Origin: Paenibacillus sp. 19GGS1-52
Lineage (GTDB): Bacteria > Bacillota > Bacilli > Paenibacillales > Paenibacillaceae
Length of the DNA: 64,000 nt
Direction: 5' to 3'
Assembly: GCF_022369515.1 (NCBI RefSeq)
Contig: NZ_CP059724.1
Span: forward strand, 62,001 to 126,000
Both the position numbers and the translations under genes were made by a program. Positions 40,180-52,955 of the stretch are shown here, piece by piece; position 1 is the stretch's first letter, and every line of letters starts with the position of its first letter. Under the pieces are notes generated by a model, which had not been told where the DNA came from, did no database searches, and saw nothing but the letters and a program-made list of their open reading frames with translations.

Positions 40180-43101
40180 TTATTGCTTATTTCTATGGCG
40201 AGAACCCGGTCCGGCTTCATTACCTTCGGTCCGCTTAGCGGATACCTGATCAGAGGTCTCGACATTGCCTGGAGTTACCGACTGGCCGATGAATACACCG
40301 CCCTTAGCCTTCTTCTTCCGGCGGCCTTTACCTTCCGGAGCCGAGATACTGCTCTCTATAGCTGTCGGTTTAGGGCCACGGTCTTCGCGGCTGCGGAACT
40401 TGGTGCTGCCGTCTACGCCTTTAGCTTCACTTTCTGAACTGTCTGTGGTGCTGCTAGCTGGACCGCCATAACCGCCTTTGCCTGAGCCAAAAGCGAAGCT
40501 GACGCCGCCGCGAGCAGCGGCTTGAGCGCCGTATTTGTCAAAGCCGCGGTCACGTCCGCCGCTGCGTTCGCGCGGTGCACCTTTGGCGCCGCCGCTTTCG
40601 CCTCTACGCGGTGCGCCTGATTTCGCAATCGGCGCCGCTGCTGCTGGCCGGCTCACGTCCACGCCGGCACCGCTCTTGCTCTTGCGCTTACGCTTGCTGC
40701 GTGCGCTCGGCCCAGCATCGCCTGCGGCTGCGCCTACACCGGCCGCTGCGCGCGGCCCTTCACCGACGCGAGTACCTGCGTCGGCAACTCTGCCCGCCGC
40801 GCCAACAGCGCCGGCGGGCTTGCCTTTACCGCCGCGGCCCTTGCCGCCGCCGCTGCCCGCTTTACCTGCGGCTGGCTTCGCGAAGCCGCCGCCTTGTGGA
40901 CGGCCGCCTTTGCCTGGGCGGCCGCTTCCGAACCCGCCGCTGCGGCGTTCGCCCATTGCGCGCGGCAACATGCCGACCAACTCGAAATCGATCGTATGGT
41001 CGTCCATATTTACCTTGGCGACACGGATCTTCACCTCGTCACCAATGCGGAACACCTTCGAGGTGCGCTCGCCGATGAGCGCCATATGGGCTTCGTCGAA
41101 GTGGTAATAATCGTCGCTCAGCGCGCTGAGACGAATAAGTCCTTCGACGGTATTTTCCAGCTCGATGAACATTCCGAAGCTGGTCACACTGCTGATCATG
41201 GCGTCGAATTCCTCGCCGACCTTATCCTTCATGAATTCAGCCTTCTTCAGTTGCTCGGTATCCCGTTCTGCCTCTACGGCCACGCGCTCACGTTCCGAAG
41301 ATTGCTGAGCAATGTCAGGCATCCGGCTCGCCAAATACTCCTGGCGCTTCGGAGTCAGCGTTCCCCCGCCCATAATCACCTCACGCATAACGCGGTGAAT
41401 GACCAGATCGGGATAACGGCGAATCGGAGAAGTGAAGTGGGAATAGAATTCCGCAGCCAGTCCAAAATGGCCCGTGCTCTCTGCATCATATTTCGCCTGC
41501 TTCATCGAACGCAGCATCATCGTACTGATGACGGTTTGTTCTTTCGTACCCTTGATCTGCTCCAGCAGATCTTGCAGTGCACGCGGGTGAATCGAATTGC
41601 CCCGACCTTTGACATGATGGCCAAAATTGGCGGCAAACGCCATGAAGTTCTGCAGCTTCTCCGGGTCTGGATCTTCGTGAATCCGGTAGAGGAACGGAAC
41701 CTTCAGCCAGTGGAAATGTTCAGCAACGGTCTCATTGGCAGCCAACATGAATTCCTCAATAATTTGTTCTGCAACCGAACGATCACGCTTGACAATATCA
41801 ATAGCCTTGCCGTTCTCATCAACAATGATTTTACTTTCTTCAAAGTCAAAATCAACAGCTCCGCGTCGCATCCGCGCCTCACGCAGCTTCATTGCCAGCT
41901 CTTTCATCAAGCGGAAATCGGCAATTAGCGGGCTATAGCGTTCAAGCAGTTCTGGGTCTTCGTCCTCGACAATTTTGCGGACATTAGAATAGGTCATGCG
42001 CTCTTTGGTGCGAATCACACTCGAAAAGACATCGTGCTTCACTACCTTCATGTGCTCGTCGAATTCCATTTCACACGACATGGTCAGTCGATCGACCTGC
42101 GGATTCAAACTGCAGATCCCGTTCGATAGGCGGTGTGGCAGCATCGGAATAACGCGATCTACCAAATACACACTACAACCGCGAGCATAAGCTTCATTGT
42201 CCAGTGCAGAGCTCTCAGGCACATAATAGCCAACGTCAGCGATATGAACTCCCAGTTTGTAATGACCATTCTCCAACCGTTCCACATTAACCGCATCATC
42301 CAGATCCTTAGCATCCTCACCATCAATGGTGACAATATTCAGTCCGCGCAAATCGCGCCGTCCCTGCTGAATGATCTCTTCATCCGTAATGGAATCCGGA
42401 GCGTTCTCAGCTTCGGTCATTACTTCTTCCGGGAATGCCTCTGGCAGCTGATGCTTGCGGATAATAGACAAAATATCAATACCCGGGTCATCCTTATGCC
42501 CGAGAATCTCAATAATTTCCCCTTCAGCCGCTGCATGGCCCTCCGGATAATTCACAATACGAACAACAACCTTTTCCCCATCAACAGCACCTTTGAATGA
42601 TTGCTTAGGAATAAAAATATCGCGGTTAATCCGCTTGTCATCCGGCAGCACGAAGCCATAGGTCTCCAGACTTTGGAATACACCAACTGTCTGCAGTACA
42701 CCTCTTATAACAATCCGAACAACTTCGCCTTCCATACGCCCACCTGAGGGGCTCTTGGAGCTGACGCGTGCAAGCACGATATCGCCATTCATGGCACCCT
42801 TTAAATCGTTAGCATTAATATAGACATCAGGATGCTCCCGATCGTCCGGTATAAGAAAAGCAAAACCTTTCGCATGTGCCTGCAATCGTCCGCGCAATAA
42901 ATCCATCCGCTCTGGCACACCGTAACGTCCACCTTGGTTCAGGATCAGTCTTCCGTCCTGTTCCACTGCAATTAGCAATTCTTCGAACGCTTTTAATTCC
43001 GTGCTATCCTCCAGAGCGAAATGGCTCACCAGTTCGTTATAAGTCATCGGTTTGTAAGCAATTTCGCGCATAAAATCAAGTAATATTTCCTGTGTTATCA
43101 T
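40180..43101 (-). CDS. rnr: Ribonuclease R with long disordered C-terminal tail
   Basis: A 3'-5' exoribonuclease, 973 residues from the ATG at 43101 (GAGGTGA upstream). Domains: winged helix (1-65), two cold-shock domains (70-215), RNB catalytic domain (about 250-590, DGEDAKDLDDAV with the metal-binding Asp) and S1 (about 630-710). The last about 258 residues are Gly/Ala/Lys/Arg-rich and low in complexity (GGKGRGGKGKPAGAVG, SKRKRKSKSGAG), without a fold. Their DNA is far more GC-rich than its neighbours. The usual length is 780-800, so the tail is unusually long. RNase R degrades structured RNA and works with SmpB-tmRNA, encoded downstream. It is preceded by secG, with a terminator in between. 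Confidence 0.95.
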   Translation of the reverse strand: MITQEILLDFMREIAYKPMTYNELVSHFALEDSTELKAFEELLIAVEQDGRLILNQGGRYGVPERMDLLRGRLQAHAKGFAFLIPDDREHPDVYINANDLKGAMNGDIVLARVSSKSPSGGRMEGEVVRIVIRGVLQTVGVFQSLETYGFVLPDDKRINRDIFIPKQSFKGAVDGEKVVVRIVNYPEGHAAAEGEIIEILGHKDDPGIDILSIIRKHQLPEAFPEEVMTEAENAPDSITDEEIIQQGRRDLRGLNIVTIDGEDAKDLDDAVNVERLENGHYKLGVHIADVGYYVPESSALDNEAYARGCSVYLVDRVIPMLPHRLSNGICSLNPQVDRLTMSCEMEFDEHMKVVKHDVFSSVIRTKERMTYSNVRKIVEDEDPELLERYSPLIADFRLMKELAMKLREARMRRGAVDFDFEESKIIVDENGKAIDIVKRDRSVAEQIIEEFMLAANETVAEHFHWLKVPFLYRIHEDPDPEKLQNFMAFAANFGHHVKGRGNSIHPRALQDLLEQIKGTKEQTVISTMMLRSMKQAKYDAESTGHFGLAAEFYSHFTSPIRRYPDLVIHRVMREVIMGGGTLTPKRQEYLASRMPDIAQQSSERERVAVEAERDTEQLKKAEFMKDKVGEEFDAMISSVTSFGMFIELENTVEGLIRLSALSDDYYHFDEAHMALIGERTSKVFRIGDEVKIRVAKVNMDDHTIDFELVGMLPRAMGERRSGGFGSGRPGKGGRPQGGGFAKPAAGKAGSGGGKGRGGKGKPAGAVGAAGRVADAGTRVGEGPRAAAGVGAAAGDAGPSARSKRKRKSKSGAGVDVSRPAAAAPIAKSGAPRRGESGGAKGAPRERSGGRDRGFDKYGAQAAARGGVSFAFGSGKGGYGGPASSTTDSSESEAKGVDGSTKFRSREDRGPKPTAIESSISAPEGKGRRKKKAKGGVFIGQSVTPGNVETSDQVSAKRTEGNEAGPGSRHRNKQ

Positions 43102-43343
43102 GTTCGTCACCTCGGCCCTCCGCAGCTTTACGCCGCTGGCATATATGTATGTTTGTCCTTTTTCGCAAAAACCTTGCATGTAATATTTACCTCTATATAC
43201 TTCATACCCTAGTATACACGAAATCAATCCGTGGCATCCCTATAACTGTCATCTAAAGGTTAACGCAATACTAAATTCCTCAGAGGAACTTTACCATCCA
43301 GCAGGAAACCTAAATATTAGTTAAATTTTTCCTTATCCTCAAA

Positions 43344-43388
43344 CAAAAAAAGCCTTCGCTCCATTCCATTCAGAAGAGAGCAAAGGCT
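43344..43388 (-). terminator. Terminator of secG
   Basis: AGCCTTTGCTC pairs with GAGCGAAGGCT (one mismatch) across a long loop, followed leftward by seven T (43350-43344). Confidence 0.8.
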
Positions 43389-43400
43389 TACTGTAGAAAT

Positions 43401-43634
43401 TTAGTCAATAAGAACGGCTACTAGGATAGACATAATAAAGAATCCAGCTGCCAGTCCAACAGTTACACGTTGCAGAACGAGATCCATACCGCGTGCTTTC
43501 GTTTTACCAAAGAGATGCTCAGCACCGCCGGAGATGGCACCGGAAAGACCTGCACTTTTCCCTTTTTGCAGAAGAACGACCACAATCAGACCCACGGAAA
43601 AAATCAGGAGCACAATTTTCAAAAACATATCCAT
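43401..43634 (-). CDS. secG: Preprotein translocase subunit SecG
   Basis: A 77-residue membrane protein with two helices (2-20 and 53-75) joined by the conserved VLLQKGKSAGLSGAISGGAEHLFGK loop that identifies SecG. It is the auxiliary subunit of the SecYEG export channel. AGGAGG lies upstream of the ATG. It sits between eno and rnr with terminators on both sides, as in Bacillus. Confidence 0.96.
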   Translation of the reverse strand: MDMFLKIVLLIFSVGLIVVVLLQKGKSAGLSGAISGGAEHLFGKTKARGMDLVLQRVTVGLAAGFFIMSILVAVLID

Positions 43635-43746
43635 TCACTTCCACCTCCTACATCTAAGCATCACTATCTATGGTAAATCAGGGTTCACGATTCATAAACA
43701 GTATTCTTATCTTATCATAGCACAGCAGCTAACACAACTATATAAG

Positions 43747-43778
43747 CAAAAGACCTGCCGATAACGGCAGGTCTTTTG
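43747..43778. terminator. Terminator of the glycolytic operon
   Basis: A 14-bp perfect stem (43747-43760 with 43765-43778, CAAAAGACCTGCCG/CGGCAGGTCTTTTG) with loop ATAA. It is symmetrical with T-runs in the stem ends and follows eno. Confidence 0.9.
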
Positions 43779-43799
43779 TCTCCTCCTCAAGAAGAGAGA

Positions 43800-45092
<1,293 letters not shown>

Positions 45093-45140
45093 TTAATCTC
45101 CTTTTAACAATGGTTTTGTATTAATAATAGTTGAACTAAT

Positions 45141-46685
45141 TTACTTGCGGCTGGCGATCATGGATTGTCCGGTCATTTCCGCAGGTTGCGGAAGTCCCAT
45201 CAGATCCAGAATGGTTGGGGCTACATCCGCGAGGATACCCTTATCGCGCAGTACTACATTTTCATCGGTTAGGATGAATGGAACTGGATTCGTTGTATGA
45301 GCCGTGAATGGGCGACCGTTCTCGTCAAATACCATATCAGCATTGCCGTGATCAGCGATTATAATCACTACGCCACCTTTGGCAACAACAGCATCTACTA
45401 CCATACCTACACACTCATCCGTTACTTCTACAGCCTTAATAGTAGGCTCCAGCATGCCGGAGTGTCCAACCATATCAGGATTAGCGAAGTTAAGGATAAT
45501 AGCATCCTGTCTTTCAGCTTCGATCTCGGCTACGCAGGCCGCAGCCACCTCGTATGCACTCATCTCAGGCTGTAAGTCATAAGTTGCCACTTTAGGCGAG
45601 TTAATTAGGATACGTGTTTCGCCAGGAAGTTCCTGATCACGTCCACCGCTGAAGAAGAAGGTTACATGCGGATACTTCTCAGTTTCCGCTATACGCAATT
45701 GCTTCTTGTTCTGCTGTACAAGCACTTCACCTAAGGTATTGTCCAGGTTCTTCGGTGAATAGGCAACGAAGCCTTGCACCGTTTCGCTGAATGTGGTCAG
45801 GCATACGAAGTGTAGATTGTGTGGGAACAACGGCCCACGGTCGAATCCTTTGAAATCCTGGTTAGTGAACACTTGCGACAGCTGGATAGCACGGTCTGGA
45901 CGGAAGTTGAGGAAGATGACGGAATCGCCACTTTCTACTTTCGTTACAGGCTGGCCTTCGCTGTCTACAATAACGCTTGGCTCTACGAATTCATCAAACA
46001 CAGAATTCTGGTACGAGCCAGTGATTGCTTGCAGCGCATCTGTGTATTTCGGACCCTCGCCATAAACCATGGCACGATAGGCTTTCTCTACACGTTCCCA
46101 ACGTTTGTCACGGTCCATCGCATAATAGCGTCCGGATACCGTAGCGATTGTGCCCACGCCGACTTCCTCAATCTTAGCCACAAGTTCCTGAACGAACTTC
46201 TGACCACTATCGGGAGGTACGTCGCGGCCATCCATGAAAGCATGGATATACACTTCATGCATATCTTCTTTCTTGGCCAGATCCAGCATGGCGAACAAGT
46301 GCTTAATATGACTGTGCACTCCGCCGTCTGATACAAGAGCGTATAAGTGGAGCTTTTTACCCGTTGATTTAGCGTGTCTTACCGCTGTAACCAATGTTTC
46401 GTTGTCAAAAAACTCCCCGTCGCGGATAGACTTATCGATGCGGGTCAAATCCTGATATACAATCCGGCCAGCGCCAATATTTAAGTGTCCCACTTCGGAG
46501 TTACCCATTTGCCCTTCAGGCAAACCTACTGCCTCGCCGCAAGCGGTAAGGGTAGTATTGGGATATTGTTGCAGGTAACGGTCATAATTAGGCTTGTTGG
46601 CTTGAGCAACAGCGTTGCCTTCAGTCGTTCCGCGCAAACCGAAACCATCCATGATAATTAAAGCTACGGGTCTTGGTGCTGACAT
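45141..46685 (-). CDS. gpmI: 2,3-bisphosphoglycerate-independent phosphoglycerate mutase
   Basis: Interconverts 3- and 2-phosphoglycerate with two manganese ions; 514 residues, normal. The alkaline-phosphatase-fold motifs are IIMDGFG at the N-terminus, [14 protein letters not shown] with the phosphorylated serine, [23 protein letters not shown] and IIADHGNAD. It starts 3 nt after the tpiA stop, with GAGGGGG inside the tpiA end, so it is translationally coupled. Confidence 0.98.
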   Translation of the reverse strand: MSAPRPVALIIMDGFGLRGTTEGNAVAQANKPNYDRYLQQYPNTTLTACGEAVGLPEGQMGNSEVGHLNIGAGRIVYQDLTRIDKSIRDGEFFDNETLVTAVRHAKSTGKKLHLYALVSDGGVHSHIKHLFAMLDLAKKEDMHEVYIHAFMDGRDVPPDSGQKFVQELVAKIEEVGVGTIATVSGRYYAMDRDKRWERVEKAYRAMVYGEGPKYTDALQAITGSYQNSVFDEFVEPSVIVDSEGQPVTKVESGDSVIFLNFRPDRAIQLSQVFTNQDFKGFDRGPLFPHNLHFVCLTTFSETVQGFVAYSPKNLDNTLGEVLVQQNKKQLRIAETEKYPHVTFFFSGGRDQELPGETRILINSPKVATYDLQPEMSAYEVAAACVAEIEAERQDAIILNFANPDMVGHSGMLEPTIKAVEVTDECVGMVVDAVVAKGGVVIIIADHGNADMVFDENGRPFTAHTTNPVPFILTDENVVLRDKGILADVAPTILDLMGLPQPAEMTGQSMIASRK

Positions 46686-46688
46686 AAC

Positions 46689-48649
<1,961 letters not shown>

Positions 48650-48714
48650 AATTATTTCCTCCACACCCAAAATTGTTTCAATCCCGAATCCAAGGAATAT
48701 CTTTCCATTTAGAA

Positions 48715-48747
48715 AGAGCGGAAACAAGGAAAGTCTGTTTCCGCTCT
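48715..48747 (-). terminator. Hairpin between gapA and pgk
   Basis: An 11-bp perfect stem (48715-48725 with 48737-48747, AGAGCGGAAAC/GTTTCCGCTCT) with 11-nt loop, followed leftward by TTCT only. A leaky terminator or an mRNA 3' stabiliser that would raise gapA over pgk levels. Confidence 0.65.
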
Positions 48748-48773
48748 ATAGTTGAACTTATAGTAAATCAGTA

Positions 48774-49784
48774 TTACTTAGCAAGTTTTGCGAAGTGTTC
48801 CAAAGTACGAATCAATTGTGCAGTGTAGGACATTTCGTTGTCATACCAAGCAACTGTCTTAACCAGCTGTTTGTCGCCAACAGTCATAACTTTAGTTTGT
48901 GTAGCATCAAACAGGGAACCGAAAGTCATACCTTTAACATCGGAAGATACGATTTCATCTTCAGTGTAGCCATAAGTATCAACATCAGAAGCTGCTTTCA
49001 TAGCTGCATTGATTTCTTCTACAGTAACTGTTTTTTCAAGAACTGTAATAAGCTCAGTCAGGGAACCTGTAGCTACTGGAACACGTTGAGCTGCACCGTC
49101 CAATTTGCCTTTAAGTTCTGGAATTACCAAGCCGATTGCTTTAGCAGCACCGGTAGTGTTAGGGATAATGTTCTCAGCCGCTGCGCGAGCACGACGGAAG
49201 TCTCCTTTAGCGTGCGGAGCATCCAAAGTATTTTGGTCGCCAGTGTAAGCATGAATTGTAGTCATCAAACCTTGTACGATACCGTAGTTGTCTTGAAGAA
49301 CTTTTGCCATAGGAGCCAGGCAGTTCGTTGTGCAAGATGCGCCGGAAATAACAGTCTCAGTACCATCAAGAATGTCATGGTTAACGTTGTAAACGACAGT
49401 TTTCATGTCGCCAGTAGCTGGAGCGGAGATAACTACTTTCTTAGCTCCACCCTTCAAGTGTTTCTCAGCTGCTTCTTTAGTAGTGAAGAAACCAGTACAT
49501 TCAAGTACGATATCAACGCCGAGTTCGCCCCAAGGCAATTCTTCAGGGTTGCGGTTTGCAAGAACCTTAACTTCTTTACCGTTTACTTTGAAGAATCCGT
49601 CATGAACTTCAACATCACCCTTGAAAGTACCTTGAGTTGTATCATATTTAAGCAAATGAGCAAGCATCTTAGCGTCAGTCAAGTCATTGATTGCTACCAC
49701 TTCGATACCTTCCACATTTTGAATACGGCGGAATGCAAGGCGTCCAATACGTCCAAAACCATTAATACCAACTTTTACAGTCAT
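48774..49784 (-). CDS. gapA: Glyceraldehyde-3-phosphate dehydrogenase (glycolytic)
   Basis: NAD-dependent oxidation of glyceraldehyde-3-phosphate; 336 residues. Rossmann motif [15 protein letters not shown], active-site [12 protein letters not shown] with the nucleophilic Cys, and WYDNEMSY near the end. The Asp of [10 protein letters not shown] favours NAD. AGGAGG precedes the ATG at 49784. It follows cggR and a small stem-loop at 49822-49841, where Bacillus processes the transcript. Confidence 0.98.
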   Translation of the reverse strand: MTVKVGINGFGRIGRLAFRRIQNVEGIEVVAINDLTDAKMLAHLLKYDTTQGTFKGDVEVHDGFFKVNGKEVKVLANRNPEELPWGELGVDIVLECTGFFTTKEAAEKHLKGGAKKVVISAPATGDMKTVVYNVNHDILDGTETVISGASCTTNCLAPMAKVLQDNYGIVQGLMTTIHAYTGDQNTLDAPHAKGDFRRARAAAENIIPNTTGAAKAIGLVIPELKGKLDGAAQRVPVATGSLTELITVLEKTVTVEEINAAMKAASDVDTYGYTEDEIVSSDVKGMTFGSLFDATQTKVMTVGDKQLVKTVAWYDNEMSYTAQLIRTLEHFAKLAK

Positions 49785-49821
49785 TAAATAGTTCCTCCTA
49801 GAATTCATTTTATTTATTCAA

Positions 49822-49841
49822 GACAAGCCGTGAAGCTTGTC
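49822..49841 (-). promoter_or_regulatory. Stem-loop in the gapA 5' leader
   Basis: GACAAGC (minus strand, 49841-49835) pairs with GCTTGTC (49828-49822) around TTCACG. In B. subtilis the cggR-gapA mRNA is cleaved here by RNase Y and a 5' stem protects gapA; the same use is inferred. Confidence 0.5.
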
Positions 49842-49900
49842 AAGACAACAATGTTAAGTATAAAGCAAAACAACCTTCAGCGCTCCCCATATTATGGAAT

Positions 49901-50953
49901 CTATAGGGTTAGTTGTAAATGTCGATCAATTTCTTTACCAATTTCTACAGCAGCGGCTTCGTCCGTAACCAGAATATCCTCCTGCCCAAAACGCAGCATG
50001 GCATGAATAGCTTTGGCCTTGCGTTTGCCTCCGGCAATACCGACTACAACTTCTGTCCGAATAATATCCTCCAGGCGTAATCCCATGGTAAGCATTGTAT
50101 GTACAACCTCACCATCTTCATTAAAGTAATAGCCAAATGATTCAGCTACTGCTCCTTCTTCCTGGATCTCTGAAACTGTTGCTTCATCGAGCTTACGGCG
50201 TCGGGTCATTTCAATGGCATCCCCGATCCCGTGTACAATAATACGCGAACTGCGGATGATTTGTACAATCTCGCCAATATTGGAGTCTAAAGCCAGGGAT
50301 TGAAAAGCATCCTCGGCAAGCAAATCGGGCACATGCAGCAGCCTATAATTCGCTCCGACTCGTTTGGCCATTGTTGAGGCGATGGTATTCGCTTGAATCT
50401 CCATGCTTTCTCCCAAACCGCCGCGCGCTGGTACAAACCAAGCGTTCTTATAGTAAAGGGAGAGCGGCGGTGTCAACTGATCGGCCATTTCGGCCAGCGT
50501 CGAACCACCTGTAACGGCGACTGTATCGTCTGAACGCAACTCGCCTAGCAATGCCTTGGCGCCTGCGCGCCCAAGCTCACGTTTGGTGAACGGTGATGTT
50601 TCACAATCACCCGGCACAACGACTACTTTGTTCAGACCATACGTTGTTCGAATCTTCTCTTCCAGATCATCCAGACCGAACAGGCTCTTGGCGATCGGCT
50701 CCAGTAAGTCAAGCAGTCCGCGCCCGGCATCGCTAACGCGCATACCCACGCTCTCGATCTCTATGAGCCCTTGCGATTTCAGAAGATCTGTCTCGGCACG
50801 CAGTACCCGCTCTGTCATATCCAGCGAAGCAGCCAGCGTTCTACGGCCAATAATATCGGACAACATGATCTGATGAAGAATCGTATACCGTCTCTTAAGG
50901 GTTTCCATGAGATCAGGCAAAAGCTGCTTTTGAATTTCTAATAAGTTACGCAT
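49901..50953 (-). CDS. cggR: Central glycolytic genes regulator
   Basis: A 350-residue SorC/DeoR-type repressor: N-terminal winged helix (about 1-80, GRRTLAASLDMTERVLRAETDLLKSQGLI) and a sugar-binding domain that in the family senses fructose-1,6-bisphosphate. Typical stretches are VAVTGGSTLAEMA and GIGDAIEMTRRR. It is first in the glycolytic operon and its product should repress it in the absence of sugar. The promoter TTGCAC-17-TAGAAT and a two-part CggR operator are visible upstream. AGGAG precedes the ATG. Confidence 0.96.
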   Translation of the reverse strand: MRNLLEIQKQLLPDLMETLKRRYTILHQIMLSDIIGRRTLAASLDMTERVLRAETDLLKSQGLIEIESVGMRVSDAGRGLLDLLEPIAKSLFGLDDLEEKIRTTYGLNKVVVVPGDCETSPFTKRELGRAGAKALLGELRSDDTVAVTGGSTLAEMADQLTPPLSLYYKNAWFVPARGGLGESMEIQANTIASTMAKRVGANYRLLHVPDLLAEDAFQSLALDSNIGEIVQIIRSSRIIVHGIGDAIEMTRRRKLDEATVSEIQEEGAVAESFGYYFNEDGEVVHTMLTMGLRLEDIIRTEVVVGIAGGKRKAKAIHAMLRFGQEDILVTDEAAAVEIGKEIDRHLQLTL

Positions 50954-50991
50954 GCTTTCACTCCTGCTATTACTCTATTCCCTTGTTCATG

Positions 50992-51027
50992 GTCTCAAAA
51001 CGTCCCGGGCTAACTTTTTAAGTCCCA
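50992..51027 (-). promoter_or_regulatory. CggR operator
   Basis: The minus strand reads TGGGAC N6 AGTT N4 CGGGAC N6 AGAC (51027 to 50992). This has the same spacing as the B. subtilis CggR operator CGGGAC N6 TGTC N4 CGGGAC N6 TGTC. It begins 5 bp after the -10 element, so bound CggR would block transcription. Confidence 0.85.
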
Positions 51028-51032
51028 CCCAT

Positions 51033-51061
51033 ATTCTAACTAAATTTCGTACGAAGTGCAA
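51033..51061 (-). promoter_or_regulatory. Promoter of the cggR-glycolytic operon
   Basis: TTGCAC (51061-51056) and TAGAAT (51038-51033) are separated by 17 bp, a good vegetative (sigma-A) promoter placed directly before the CggR operator. Confidence 0.8.
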
Positions 51062-51236
51062 GTCTTCGAAGAGTAGAATTCACAACCTCTTTTCATCTTA
51101 TACATACACAGCAATATGAAATGGCCTCTCAAGATGTGGATTACGACATAATAGCTTGTCCCAGTCGCTTGAAGCACTGAACATTATTATTACACCATTG
51201 CTTTTACACTATAATTATATTATAATAATTTCTATT

Positions 51237-51311
51237 GCGCCCGTGGTCCAATGGATATGACGGAGGCCTCCGAAGCCTTAGATCCAAGTTCGATTCTTGG
51301 CGGGCGCACCA
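51237..51311 (+). tRNA. tRNA-Arg (anticodon CCG)
   Basis: A cloverleaf of 75 nt with encoded CCA. Acceptor GCGCCCG/CGGGCGC (7 pairs), anticodon stem GAGGC/GCCTT with loop CTCCGAA giving CCG (codon CGG), T-arm CCAAGTTCGATTCTTGG. It lies upstream of clpP. Confidence 0.95.
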
Positions 51312-51400
51312 TATTTTACACTTCAATACATACGATTAACATTAGTTATACTACTATTTAACCAAAGTGCCACTTGCTGGCTCTTTTTTTTGTCTATAAG

Positions 51401-51440
51401 TTTGACTTTCTTTGACTTTTTGTTTGAATTTGTTTATCAT
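51401..51440 (+). promoter_or_regulatory. CtsR box overlapping the clpP promoter
   Basis: TTTGACTTTCTTTGACT (51401-51417) is the heptad direct repeat bound by the heat-shock repressor CtsR. The second heptad doubles as -35 TTGACT (51412-51417), with TATCAT 17 bp later (51435-51440) as -10. Confidence 0.85.
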
Positions 51441-51505
51441 GTGGTTAACACGGTAATAGTAAAAATAAATACATTCGAAGATCTAATTTCAAGGAGGTTT
51501 TCCAC

Positions 51506-52102
51506 GTGAGTTATATTCCTATGGTAGTAGAACAGAGCAACCGCGGTGAGCGTGCTTATGACATCTATTCCCGCCTACTGAAGGACCGCATCATTTTCCT
51601 CGGAACGGAGGTTAATGACGTGGTGGCCAATTCCATCATCGCACAAATGCTGTTTCTGGCTGCCGAGGACCCTGAGAAGGACATTCACCTATATGTGAAC
51701 AGCCCTGGCGGATCCATTACTGCGGGTATGGCTATTTTTGATACAATGCAGTACATTAAACCGGATGTTTCCACGATCTGTGTGGGTATGGCCGCTTCCA
51801 TGGGAGCGTTCCTGTTAAATGCCGGTGCTATTGGCAAGCGTTTCGCGCTGCCGAACAGTGAAATTATGATTCATCAGCCTCTCGGTGGTGCTCAAGGCCA
51901 GGCTTCAGACATCGAAATTCGTGCCCGCCGTATCCTTAAGCTGCGCGACAAGCTGAATGGTATTCTAGCTGAACGTACAGGCCAACCGCTAGAGAAGATT
52001 GAGAAGGATACAGATCGCGATTACTTCATGAGTGCTGCTGATGCTGCCGCTTATGGTATCGTCGATAAAGTGATTGAGAAAACACTGCCTACCGGCGTGT
52101 AA
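51506..52102 (+). CDS. clpP: ATP-dependent Clp protease proteolytic subunit
   Basis: A 198-residue serine protease subunit forming the 14-mer barrel that works with ClpX/ClpC. The catalytic triad is Ser98 (GMAASMGAF), His123 (MIHQPLGG) and Asp172 (DTDRDYFM). The start is GTG after AAGGAGG with 8-nt spacing. It is a single gene with a CtsR box and a strong terminator. It is part of protein quality control, like the SmpB-ssrA system nearby. Confidence 0.98.
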   Translation: MSYIPMVVEQSNRGERAYDIYSRLLKDRIIFLGTEVNDVVANSIIAQMLFLAAEDPEKDIHLYVNSPGGSITAGMAIFDTMQYIKPDVSTICVGMAASMGAFLLNAGAIGKRFALPNSEIMIHQPLGGAQGQASDIEIRARRILKLRDKLNGILAERTGQPLEKIEKDTDRDYFMSAADAAAYGIVDKVIEKTLPTGV

Positions 52103-52115
52103 GCTATATCTATAT

Positions 52116-52170
52116 AAACGAAGAGGCTGTCCCCCAACCATTAAATGGATAGGGGACAGCCTCTTCGTTT
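52116..52170. terminator. Bidirectional terminator of clpP
   Basis: AAACGAAGAGGCTGTCCCC (52116-52134) pairs perfectly with GGGGACAGCCTCTTCGTTT (52152-52170). It also serves the convergent esterase gene. Confidence 0.9.
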
Positions 52171-52202
52171 TGCGCATAAGCCACTAATTAAACAACAACA
52201 GT

Positions 52203-52838
52203 TCAGCCCAACCTGCCATAACCAAGCGCGTTCAACCTATCAGCAATGACACGATAGCCTCGCCCGTTGGGATGCAAATGGTCAATAGACAGCAGTCCGC
52301 GCTCATTCCCGGAGAATTCACCATAAATAGAGGCAAAACCACAGATCCGGCTGCTATACTGCGAGGCATACCTATTGAATTGCTGCACCCATTCCGTCGC
52401 TTGATACATTTGGGGATACGGGTTGTATAAACCCACAATTCGTATGATGTAAGGCTCGCGACTTCCAGATTTCAGCTGTTGCAGCGTCACCATAATTTCA
52501 GCAAAGTTCTGTTTGCACTCCTCTAAGGCTCTGCGCAGCACTCTGGATGGATCTCCTTGCCCAGCCGTCGATTTAGCTGCACGGATTAGATCGTTGCCGC
52601 CAATGGACAGTGTTATCAATTCAGCTCCCTGGAGTGCTTGCTGATAAACGGGATTACCACGCAAACGCTGCTCCAGCCCAGCTGTGGTCAAGCCATTGAC
52701 TCCCAGGTTCGTGGAGAACACATTGGAACGAAGCCTCCCCTCTGCCATACTGCGGTATACTGGGACGAAACCATTACCCGGCAAGGCTCCAAAGCCTGTC
52801 GTCAAGGAATCACCAAGCGCGGTATATTGATAACTCAC
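52203..52838 (-). CDS. SGNH/GDSL-family esterase or lipase
   Basis: A 211-residue SGNH hydrolase with all blocks: GDSLTTGFGA (nucleophile Ser, about residue 10), NLGVNGLTT, SIGGNDL and DHLHPNGRG with the catalytic Asp-His. No signal peptide, so cytoplasmic or exported another way. I chose the GTG at 52838, which follows GGGGGGAG; an ATG eight codons earlier has no site. Bacillus relatives act on short acyl esters or surface glycans. Substrate unknown. Confidence 0.85.
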   Translation of the reverse strand: MSYQYTALGDSLTTGFGALPGNGFVPVYRSMAEGRLRSNVFSTNLGVNGLTTAGLEQRLRGNPVYQQALQGAELITLSIGGNDLIRAAKSTAGQGDPSRVLRRALEECKQNFAEIMVTLQQLKSGSREPYIIRIVGLYNPYPQMYQATEWVQQFNRYASQYSSRICGFASIYGEFSGNERGLLSIDHLHPNGRGYRVIADRLNALGYGRLG

Positions 52839-52955
52839 AGCTCTCCCCCCTTGTTCATACACTAGCTTCTCTATTCAGCATATGAACTGAGGGTTAATCA
52901 GGGAACGGGGTGATGTAACCAGTCTGCTTTAACAGAAATATATCCTCTCACTCCC

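Noticed and set aside
40535..41107. 190-codon plus-strand frame opposite the rnr tail
   Set aside because: It is the complement of the GC-rich low-complexity tail; composition alone keeps the frame open.
48795..49787. Long 330-codon frame antisense to gapA
   Set aside because: It is a codon-bias shadow of gapA: Cys/Ser/Phe-rich, no start signal and no family.
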